This document shows positions 37,101-49,100 of a stretch of 64,000 nt of DNA, piece by piece. Both the position numbers and the translations under genes were made by a program. Under the pieces are notes generated by a model. That model was not told where the DNA came from, made no database searches, and saw only the letters and a program-made list of their open reading frames with translations. Source of the stretch: Branchinecta lynchi. Taxonomy: Eukaryota; Arthropoda; Branchiopoda; Anostraca; Branchinectidae. Every line of letters begins with the position of its first letter. Position 1 is the first letter of the stretch. Where the stretch lies: contig JAKZAP010000001.1 of NCBI GenBank assembly GCA_023053575.1, forward strand, positions 30,894,533-30,958,532, in the 5' to 3' direction.

Positions 37101-40100
37101 AAATAATGAATGGGTATACCGACTAGCAAAAGTTGCAAACCCCTCATCGCTGAAGATTTGTGTAGCATAACAGCCGATTATTACTTACAAGTCCCTTGCA
37201 TGTTTTACATTTGGGAACCAAATTGTTCATCAAATGACAGGTACGCCAACTAGCGAGAGCTGCAAACCCCTCATTGCCGAAGATGATTATGAGCTAACAG
37301 TTGCCTGTCGCGTACAAATCCCCTAAATGTCTCACAACTGGTATCGCCTATTTTTGGTTTCAGTGTGTACCTTACTACTGAAGTTGTCAACCCCTTGAAA
37401 CTTTCAAACTGGTGTATCTCATAAAGGAATTTTTTTTACCAAAAAATGGATGTCATATACTTTGATCAGCTCATCAGCGGCTATCGATTGCCGTCGAAGT
37501 TGAACTTTATCCTTTTCAATCGTAGATATCGTGACGGATGAAAACTTGGAACAATATCTTATATAATCTAGTTGATATTATAAAGCTATCCGTAACTTTT
37601 CAGGATTAAAATACCATAGATGACACTATTAATTATTACAAAATTACCTTATTGTTTTACATTACCGTATCGTTTGTACCCGTTGCGTAAACAGTTAATC
37701 CTAGGTTATAGCGATAGACCATCGATACAAACTTTCTTACTGTCATATTTACAGAAATCGAATACAATGTGCACCAATTTTCAAAAATTTCTAGCCTCTC
37801 GTGAACCGATTCTTGCTTACAAGTCCGTCTCCCGTGATTGACATCAAATTCACCGGAAACAAATAATGGATATACCAGCTATCAAAAGTTGCAAGCCCCT
37901 CATCGCTGAAGATGATTATAGCATAAGCTTTTTAAACGGGATGTTCTAAAAAAAATAATCATATGATCAAAAGGTATTCTTCAGCGTTGTAAAAACAACA
38001 ACAAAATAATATAGGAAGAAGGGACTAAATTAACTTTGCAGTCAGTTGTACTTTATCCTTTTCAATCGTAGACATCGTGACGGATGAAAACTTGGAACAA
38101 TATCTTATATAATCTAGTTGGTAATAGAAAGCTATCCGTAACTTTTCAGGATTAAAATACTATAGATGACCCTATTAATTATTATGAAACTACCTCATTG
38201 CTTTACATTTTCGTTTGTATCCGTTGTGTAAACAGTTAATCCTCGGTTACATTGATAGACCATCGACACAAACTTTCTTACCGTCAGATTTATAGAAATC
38301 GAATACAATGTGCACCCATTTGCAAAAATTCCTAGCCCCTCGTGAACCGATTCCTACTTACAAGTCCCTCTCCCGTGATATACATTAAGTTAACCGGAAA
38401 CAAATAATGGGTACACCAGGTAGCAAAAGCTGCAAACCCATCATCGCAGAAGATGATTGTAGCATAACAGCCGATTATTACTTACAAGTCCCTTGCATAT
38501 CTTACCATTGGGAACCAAATTGTTCTTACCATCGAATACACCGGAAACAAATAACAGGTATACCAACAAGCAAAAGCTGCAAACCCCTCATTACCGAAGA
38601 TGATTATGGGCTAACAGTCGACTGTTGCTTAAAAGTCCCCTATATGTATCATAACTGGTATCGCCTATTTTTGGTTTCAATGTACCTTACTATGAAGTTG
38701 TCAACCCCTTTGAAATTTTCAAACTGGTGTATCTCATGAAGGAATTTTTGTACCAAAAAATGGATGGCATATACTTTGATCGGCTCATCAATGGCTATCG
38801 ATTGCCGTCGAAAAAAAAATTCTACCTGTCTTAGTTCAAAAGTTGACTTTTTTGCCGTAGGCCAACTTTCTAACGTCACGACTTAGAAAGGAGCAAAGGA
38901 TAAGCTCTAGTTTCTTTAGCAATGAGAGAACTTTTAAAGTTTAAGAGGCACATCTGATACCGTTACTCTACCACAAACCAAAGTGCAAAAAAAAAAAATT
39001 ATAAACTCAGCTGAAATCGTCGCAGACATGGACAGAAACAATAGATGGCAGCACTTTCGGACCCGTGGGAAAAAGCCACTTTTTTGTCTCTGTAGATTTT
39101 TCTATTTATCACTCAAAGAAGATATGTTGGCTGTGAGGCCGGGTAACTGCCGCATATATTTAACACTTATAGATTTTAGTCCATCTTCAATTTGAAACTG
39201 GTGCCTGCCTGCTTGCGTGCTAGAACGGAGCTTTCCACTCGAAAGCAGAAACATCTTTTGATGAAACGAAAGGTTCGCTACACAACTTCAGATAGTCCTC
39301 TCTGACATAGGCTATACAACTCCACTTCACTTCGCAAACCGTAGGCTCTGGCTCGATGACAAGCAAAAACCATCCTTATTGGCCCCAGGCAAGAGTTCTA
39401 CGGAGCTTTCCAAAATGTAATGTCATATTCATCAATCCGGCCTAAGGTCCACACTTTCCGTAAAAACCGCACAGGTTAGACCCTTCTCAGTTACCAGGAA
39501 TAAAATGAAATCGGAGTCATAGGAAAAAAAAAAAAAAAAAAAAAAACGAGGACAAAACCAAAGTGTTGCTCTCGCAACACAATTACAAAATATGCTACGG
39601 GAAAAGTGACTCGGGTCACATGCAGTAATTGTTATAGACTCGACTTCCGCGCCTTCGAGCGCTGGTGATGAAAGAAAGGAAAACACGAAAGAGAATTATG
39701 GTAACTTACGAATACACAATATAACTTTTACCCTAAAACTAAACCAAGATGGTTTCCCAGTCGTGGTCAATAGTTTGGCTATATGTTTCTATTTGTTTCT
39801 CCACTAATGTTAGTGGATCACTCATTTGAAAACAACTGTAAATTTTCGAGTTTCTCGCCCAGGGGGAGGCGTAATATATGTTTAGTAAAACTATAGAATA
39901 CAGACCAGATTTGTTTCTCGTCCGCTTTGGCGAGAAGTCTCCAAAACGGTGCAGTGTTCTGGACGTGAGGTAGGGCGACCGAATTGTAGATAGCCGCTGA
40001 TCTTCTGGCAGGAGGGGGCGGTGAAAATGTGGCTTATTAGGTACCACCGATCCATAAAATCCTGACCGCCCTTAAGAAGTTGAAAAAAAAAAGTACTCAA

Positions 40101-43100
40101 GAGGTACTGACAGTCTTTGTGGTATGCACCTTGTTTCCGGTAGTGACCTTCTGATTAACCATCTATCTTTGCTATACCAGATGATCTTTAATTCAGGCAT
40201 AGTGCCCGATGTTTTCGGCGGTGGTATTGTTACCCCGGTCTTAAAAAAAGGCAAACCGGAAAATGAATGCGTATCATATTGGCCTATAACAGTGTCGCCT
40301 GTACTTTGTAAATTAATGGAGCTTTTAGTGATTGAAGATTGTAGGAAAGTATGTAGTACACCTGATAACCAATTTCGGTTCAAGAAAGATCTCAGCAGGG
40401 AGCATGTGAACCATATACTTGCTAACGTGTTGATTGATTGCCACAATTCTGGCAAAAAACTGGCTATCGCTAGCCACGATGTTCGGCGAACTTTTGATTC
40501 CGGGATCCACGCACAACTGCTACTGAGTGGTTTGAAGCGCGGTGTTAATGCCTCGGTAATTGTTACTTATCGAAATATGTATCGGAAGCTAAGGGTAAAG
40601 AATAAATTACCAACGTACAGGGGTCCCGTTTTGTCGAGTCGGACCTTGCCCGTTGAAAAAGGCATACGCCAGGGTGCTATTTCTTCCCCTCTTATTTGTA
40701 ATAACAGTGTAGTTGAAGCACAAAGACCTGTAAGAATGAGTTATGTGTATGAAGGTATGGACTTGTCGCTATTAAATTACGCAGATGATGTGTTGAACTT
40801 GAGCCGGTAGGTTGCGTATGTTGAAGGTAATTTTCGGGTTCTTAGTGAAGAATATGAGTGTCTTGGTTTATCATTTAGCCCGAATAAGAGCGAGGTTGTC
40901 TTCTTCAACCAAAAGCCTGATATAGAGACAATTGATATATGCTTCGGGGATCACATTCTTCAACCTTCACCTTCGATTGTGTACCTTGGTCTGCCTATTG
41001 GGTCGGACATGAAAACAACGCGTTCTTGTCTTGCATCGTTTTTTGTGGAAAAGGCTAGAAAAGCATACGGAATACTCCGTTACAATAGACACATACTGGC
41101 CCGGCTATATTCCGCATTCGCTATGCCGCACATACTATCGCTGTCGTGATTCTGGTCACTACTGACTATGAAAGATAAAAAATGCATTCGTTCTACATTT
41201 TATAAGTGTTGCAAATATCTCCTAGGACTACCTCGGTGGGCCCAAAATTCTAGATTGTCGGCAAAGTATAATGTCACCGACCCGTTTATTGCAATATCTG
41301 AGCGAATTGCAGGTTTTATTCGTTCTCTTGACGCTAGCCATACTTTGTATAGGGCTATGTTGCTCCATGTGTAAATAAGAGTGTCAAAATTTATGTGTTA
41401 CGTGTTGTGTCTTCTTGTCTTTTTTTTTTTTTCTTTTCTTTCATACTCCATTTGTGACTTGTGTCTTAAAATGTGAAATAAATTTCATTCATTCATTCAT
41501 TCATATACACCTGCAATTCTTTTACGTTATGCTTTATAAGTAGTACACGTTTACCAACGTTACCAACCAACAGGTAACCCTAGGTAAATGACCGAATCTA
41601 TGGGCTTCACATGAAGGCTGCCCAGTCGTACAGTTACATCCGGGTTACAACCGGCGACCGTCACAAAGGTCTCCTTCTGAGGTCGATAAATCTGATTCAG
41701 AATCTTTTCTCCAGTTATCCCTGCCTCTCTGAAGAAAACCAAACGATGAACTTGTGGTTCGCTCATTTACTTTCAAGTGTTTACTCTCATGTGTATTTTT
41801 GATTGATCAGTGTATATCAATATGGCTTCTGCTGAGTTAAAGGACACCTGAATTAAGAGTACCAAGTATCATCCCTTTCTGCATGACTTCCGTTAACACT
41901 GCCTGCAGAAAACCCAATCCAAATAGGAAATATTGTTTCCAAGCTATGATTTTTGCTCCATTTTGCATCTGTCCTTATTTTACTGCCGAACAATTTTAGA
42001 AATGAACAAATGTCTCCAATCAACCTTTCTTCTGGAATATTTTTTTTTACCAGTTAAGCCCGAACTTGTATCTAGAAGGAATTCTAAAACGATCCGGCCA
42101 GCGCTGTACAAGGTTTGAATGAATTGCGCTTTTTGTCTTGGAGTCTGCATGTGCAAACCTCCAGAAACGAACATGCCGATTTTGAAAACGTCACGTTCAG
42201 GAGAAGAATGCTCTCCATGGCCATGTCTGTAAATGTATTCTCCATGGTGTGTTCAAGTATGGTTTCATTGTTCAGGTGTACTTTAAATAAATTAATAAAA
42301 TTACATAAAAGGAAAGAAAATTAAGCCGTGACTAGCTAGCAAAGTCGGATTTTTTTCTTATGAAAAAAAGCTGATTTTCTGACTTGAAAGAATGAATTGG
42401 CAAGAATAGAGATGAGAAAGTTATGTTGTAAGTACATGTTGTATCATGCTGTAAGTACAGCATTTGCATCATCTTGCTGGCGGGAAGCAGACATGAGGGA
42501 TCTTGGGAAATGAAGGACTGCCAGATGATGATTATGGCCCAAATGTTCTTAATGTAATGGTATCCTATTGTGCAAACAATACGTCAGCTACGATTCTTCG
42601 TCAGCGATATTTCGGCCCTTCGTGACAAGGGTCCTCGTCAGGCTGTCAATCCTCTGGTTCAACTTCGGGGAAGGAAACAAAACCTGTAACAGCCTGACGA
42701 GGACCCTTGCCAAGAAGGGCCGATATATCGCTGACGAAGAATCGTAGCTGACGTATTCGACTAAACATTGTTTGAATATATGTTTCAAAGTCAGCTTGGC
42801 TTCAAAGAATATTTATCCTACTGTGGTCACAATAAAAATTGATTGATTGAGATCAGGTCTTGTAATTCCCTTATATTTAGGCGGCAGGGTCCATACACAT
42901 ATTACATATACATCAGCACGTTAGCAATCCCACAAAAGGGGCGAATTTGTTTACCCGTTTACCTGGCGGCTGATAATTCCTGCCAACGCCGGAATGAAAC
43001 TGCCAACGCCAGCTGAGTTTTTTTTATACAGTCAGGGCTGGCTTCGCCTATGCACTCACTCGATATTGATCTTTACCCGACATGATATTTGTGATTTCTC

Positions 43101-46100
43101 AAAGAATACACCGGTCAAGTTTCCGGACTAAAATTCCGACGAACCCTCTGAAATAGGTTGAATGGACTGGACTGTTTATCCGGGAAGTGTCCAGCGCAAA
43201 TCCTTCATGGTCCTCTTTCTAGAATTAGATTTCTTTGAAAAAGGTGAGTCGCTGTGATGCCAGTGAAGTTCGCACTGAACTTTCCGACGTCACAAGTTCC
43301 AATAGTAGGACTGGAATCCCGGTAATCCAATTTTGTTTGGTAGCGTGGAGAAGCAGAGCAAAATAACACAAGGGAGTAGCGCCAAGATTGAAAAAAAAGT
43401 GACGCACAATCGAAGAGCAGCGACACAAGCACTACTAGCGATTGAGAACGTCCCTACTGAAATCCGTCAGTCGTGCACCAGCGCTGGTCCAATAACTTCA
43501 TATTCTGAACACAGTAAAAAAAAACATACATCCACCCCTGTTTCCACAGTCTGTGTAGACCGCATCTTTGCTTTACCATTTATTTTTAAATCCGCAAGTT
43601 TGCCGCGCGTTAAATGCCGCAAACGTAATGGGCGGTGCTTCGACTATGTCCCGTTTGTGAAGCATGGAAAGCATAGGTCTTAGCGCTGCTCCGTAGTGTT
43701 ATTTTGCTCTGTGGAGAAGGAATGATCATCTCCCGGCCGTAGGAAGTCAAGGATGAAGCCTTTGTTGTTGACATCGTGTGCTTGACCCCCCCCCCCCCTC
43801 TCTCTCTTCTATCGTTACTGGGGGGTTTCTTTCATGATAGAAAAAACGGCTTCCCAGCTGTGTTTGTCTTGACAAACTTCTAGTGTACTGAGTATATAAG
43901 GTCATAATGCAGTTAATGGAGATGGCATGGAAACTGAATCTTCCAGACAAGACCGACCATGGCAAGAATTTTCCTCGAGGCGAAATATCTATCAAATCAG
44001 TCAGTAATTTTATTAACCCATATAAAAATGGCACAGAACGTGCCCATACGGAGTATATATATATTTATTTTTGCCCGCTTACAAAAACTGAAGAAAAGCG
44101 GAGTACAAAGGGGGAAAAAAAAAGAGAAAAAAAAAAAAAAAAAGAAACAAACATAACTTCACACAATAACCAAACAATAAACAGAATACTACTTATAATA
44201 GATGGGTCGGTAAATTTTCTGACAGCGTGTTTAACGCCCTTAAGTGTGCTCGGTTTTCTATTAGCTCTATTTTGCTGCTTGGGTCGAATACTCCGTACCG
44301 TGCAGAAAGCTCTGTGTTGGATGAACGCAACGGCAATCCGAGCAAGAACTTTGCATATTTGTAGTAAAGTGTACGTATTTTCCTCCGGTCGGCGATAGAA
44401 ATGATCTCCCACAAGGGTGACAAATAAAAGAGATGCGGCGAAAAACAATAAAAGAAAGAAGAAGAAAAGAAAAAGAACCGACGAAACTAAACGAAATGAC
44501 TATACAAACCCACTTGAAACCCACGATAATGTGGATTGCACCTGTCTAGAGAAGAGTCAATCTCAGCACGGCGTTGGGCCACAGCCACGAAGGGATCAGT
44601 AACCTTCATATCCTTATGGCAAGACGTGTGGCAAAATGTCAGGTAATCCTTCTCCTGTCAGCCCTGTTGATGGTATCGCGACCCCGGTACTTCCTTCATA
44701 GGAATTCCTTTAGCGATCATAATGAATCATCAGTATATAGTCATAAATCACATACTTTGCGATTTTAGATACCATCTTATAAACAATTCGTCATGTCCAA
44801 CATCCCGTGCGTCCTTTTCGTTTTATTTCCTTTCTGGCTCGGAATTGTAATAATGTGGGATAAAACGTTTGATACCTGTGGGATCGAAGGGTGTGGAAAC
44901 TGAAGGATGAATTAGAATAATAAATTAAGGTTTTGTTTGAGGTTGAACTCCTCATATGACATAGAGCGTATTAAGTAAGTTAATAAGTATATTTGTAACC
45001 CACAACATTTACAACAAAAGAGAGTGGAGTAGAGATAAATAGAAAAAAGAAAAGAACAAAAAACAAGAGGAGAATAACATACGAAACATACAATAGGCCT
45101 CCAATTATCAATCAAAGATGCAAAGATGAACCTGTTATCAATTTTTGTTCCTCGCTTTACTAATTCTTCCCTCACTTTGAAGGTCGGAGGATCCGGAGAC
45201 GTTGGTCATCCCGAAAAGCTGTGTCGCGAAGGTTTTCAAAACCACGCTCAATGAGTTCAAAAAGCGAGCGGATTACATCCGAGATGATTACAGATTCAGG
45301 GAGCGCTTCAGCAAACAGGTACGTCTACTTTCAAGACAAGAGTTGCGTTTTTGCAGATACCATGGTATCTGATACCACAGTCTAATGTCGTTTTAGCAGT
45401 TACAAAAGGCGTTTTTATGATCCCAAAACGTAAGTGGAGGGATACCTATGACATCGCAAAAATTGTCCGTCCGTCCATCCGTCCGTAAGCACGATAACTC
45501 TCGAACGGAATTAGATATTTTGATGAGCCTTGGTGTGAGGACTCCTTGGGTCAAGAGTAAGGTCGAGTTCGTAGATGGGCTCTGTAGCCCTACATTTAGG
45601 GATGGGGGAGGGGGTTTAAATTAAGGGGCAAGCAAAATATTTTATACAGCTAATGTGATAGTCGATTATGGGGTAAGAAGACATGCTGAACACGGTGGTG
45701 AAAACCTTTTTTTTTGCCGGACAAGTAGTTCGCCCAGAATCCGGCTGAAACCGGAAAATTTGTCATGAGTTAAAGCTTTATTTGAAGTTGATTAGATGTA
45801 CGATATAGGGATAAGGAGATACGGTGAATTCGTTTTTGAGCTTTGGTATTTTGTCGGATAAGTAGTTAGTTATAAGTAGAATTTTGGCAGAAGTATGCTA
45901 AGGCAGGAAGTTTCGATCAGTTTCGTCAAAGCAAATATTACTTATAGGGGTAAACACACATGCTGAATCCATATCTGAACTTAGTTTTTTCAGATGATTA
46001 GCTGTTTGGCCTTAATCTTTTTCTGAATTTTGTAGTAAAAAATGCTTAAGGAGTCTGGAGAAGACAGGACCCAATTGTCTGGATGAGATATTAAATTTGT

Positions 46101-49100
46101 TGGGATCTCATCGAAACCTTTGGTCTTGTTACAGTTGTCGGAGTATCTGGCCAGTTGTCGTGGGATCTGATATTGAAATATCAGGGTCCGACCGTGTAAC
46201 TGTATACCAGTTTTTCCTTAGGGATGACTTCAAACAGTGCTATTTCGGCAATTGTCGTTTTTGCAAAGCAATCATGGGATCAGATACCACGGTAACGGCA
46301 AAAAAGGAGTAATTGCAGATCCAGTTACCGCGGTAACAGATACCATGGTATCTGCAAAGACCCAACTAAGAAGTGTTCATGAAAACCATAATGGGATACT
46401 TTGTAAGTCTGTCAGTTTGGATTAGAGCTACACGACCTTAAAGTAGGGCTGATGCTTATTCCCGGAAGTTGTTTAAGGACCCCCCCCGCACTATGTACTG
46501 GTTATGTTCCAGTATCGTGAAAGAGCTGAATAGTTTAAAACCAGGCTCTACTTTTGCCAAATTAACCACGGCTTCGGCTGTTTTAAGTCTTTTTCGGAAC
46601 GCGTTGACTTCTAGCCAAATAGCAGCTTCTCTCAAGTGCCATATACCGATCACTTTTCGGTCGGTCGGTATCTCGTTCCACTGTTTTCGAGTTAGGGTAC
46701 TTCAGGAAGGGCTAGGATGATGAAACTTGGCAGGCATATCACGGACCAGACCAAACCAACTTGGAAATCACCCGACCCGACCACCGTGGGGGGAGTGGAG
46801 GGAGGGGAATCCGGAATCTTAAGGTATGTATAACTTTGGAAAGAAAGACCTCTTGTAATGGATATCTAGTTTCGAGTCCGAGCCGGATCCGATGAATGCG
46901 GGGGGGGGGGGGGACCGGAAAACTTGTGACACGCTTAGAGTGGAGCGATTGGAATGAAACTGGTGAGAAGAACAAGCACAAGCCCTAGATCAGTGATGAA
47001 ACCGGGCCGGAATTTGGGCACTGTGAGGGTAGTTAGACGGGGATCCGGAATTCCGACGTTCACGATCCCGAGATGATCCCGGGGAAGGTACTTCCTGAAG
47101 TGCTAGGACGATAAAACTTGGCCTGAACATTAAGGCCTTGACATGATTCACTTAGAAATAGTCAGTTCCCTGATCCGACCACCGTGGGGGAGTGGAGGTA
47201 GGGAAAATCTTGTGACACGCTTAGAGTGGAGCGATTGAGACGAAACTTGGTTGGAAGAACAAGCACAAGCCCTAGATACATCAGTGACAGAACCGGACCA
47301 GGTTCGGGCACTATGGGGGGAGTTGGACGGGGGTCCGAAATTCAGGTGTTCGCGAATTAAGTTACTTCCAGATGTACTAGGACGATGAAACTTGGCTTGG
47401 ACATTTGGGACTTGACAAGATTGGCTTAGGAAATGTCACTTCCCAGATCCGACCATCCCGTAAAGTACTATCCAAACCGCCAAGTACAAAAAATACTATT
47501 AAGCAAAATATATATGTTCCTGATCCCCATGAGCACATGATAATTCTTGCCTCAAGGGTGTTTCTTACACGTGAATTCCTTAAAGTTACAAAAAATACTT
47601 TGGAGTAAAATATACATTTTCATGCTCTCGACGAGCTCGTCTTCATTTTTACTTTAAGAGTTTTGATTACAGATGAATTTCTAGCGACCTTAAAGTGCGC
47701 ATCATCACAGCCAAATGCTTTACCAAACGATACATTCTCGTGATTTTCCAAGGACCCATGATGATTCTGTCTCAAGGGTTTTGCTTGCAAATGATCACAA
47801 CAAACCCAAGAATTTACCAATTCCTACTTCTTTCCGATCCAGCCTTGCAAGTGCCGTATGAGCTTCCAGCACTTGTTGATACCCTAAACACTAGAAACTG
47901 GGTCCAGATGGCCCAGTGACTTAGGTGACTTTACCAGACTTTACCAGTGACTTTACCACAGAGTTGTTCCGGCTACAGTATTTCATGTACTTACAGATCT
48001 TATAAAGACCCGGAAGTGCCTTTTTGCCCCCCCCCCCCCCCCCCCCCCTCGGTTCATAGCAAATGGACCGAGATTGCCCAGTGGCCAAGTTCGAAACTTG
48101 ACACCGGTTAGTATAAAGGCAAGAGACTTGACCGTAGAAAGCACTTTCGGGGGTCTTTGTCTTCCCCAGCCTTCTGTTTGTGGGCAACTGGGCACATATT
48201 TGCCAGTGATTGAAATTGGTAACTAGACAACGGTTTGGTTTAGGACGGAAAGTGTATTTGTAGTGAATTTTATGAAGCTGGATTTGGATTGACACGGGCC
48301 CATCTTAGTCTTTTTTCGACGTGGAAGATGTCAGTTTCCGAGAGAGAGATATGAAAACGTGGTCTACATTATACATGGTACAGCACAGGTCATTGGAGAG
48401 CGACAGAACCTGCCCGGGTTTTCTACTGCTTTGGCATGTGATCTATAGATAGAAAGTTTATCGAAAAATCGACTTGCGTGGTTAACAACCAAATTTTGCG
48501 ATTATTGTCAAGAAACAGAAGAAATTACAGCATATGTGTCATATCGCTGGAAAATGCGTTGAAGTTTTTTTGTCTTTCCTTTCGCAAGGACAATAGACGG
48601 TTGTAAGTACAGTACCTTTGATCTGCGTTTCTGGGATGAATTGAATTTAACGAGTTCAACCGCATAACAACCATTTGGTCTTGTTTTCTTTTGTTTTCCT
48701 GATTGACGAGATATAATGATGGAGGGGTCGGTGAAGGCAGACTGACGAGCGTTGGTAAAACAGAAGCTTTTCAAGGAACGACATGGTTATTGTCAAGGAG
48801 ATCGTCAATTAGACGCTTGTCGGCGATTTTGTGGGTTTTGTTTTTACTCAGAGAAAGGGTTACCTAGGTTTTCTTGACGATATATCATCCGAAAGTGAAG
48901 TTTTCACTTGATTTTCAAATATAACAAAATTAGTTAGGTAGACAAAACAAGCTCTTAAAATAACTGTGATGTAAACTATTGGACTGTGATGTAAACTATT
49001 GGATTCAGCTGAAGTGCCAAATAGCGATCGTAATGTCTGTCTGTCGGTCTGTTCGGTTTTGGATAGCTCCAAAACCTCCACATAAGCTAGGGCGATGAAA

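Larger units (their letters stand above)
42581..42754. repeat. 66-bp inverted repeat carrying two head-to-head hammerheads
   Basis: Left arm 42581-42646 and right arm 42689-42754 are reverse complements with about three differences, separated by 42 bases. Each arm contains one complete hammerhead-like motif, facing outward. The outer ends ACGTCAGCTACGATTCTTCG / CGAAGAATCGTAGCTGACGT are perfect. Confidence 0.85.

Noticed and set aside
33707..38879. Repeated ~73- and ~110-residue frames (MTLLIITKLPYCF..., MGTPASKSCKPII...)
   Set aside because: They recur because R3 is duplicated and has internal subrepeats. They show no family similarity and no consistent conservation of frame over sequence.
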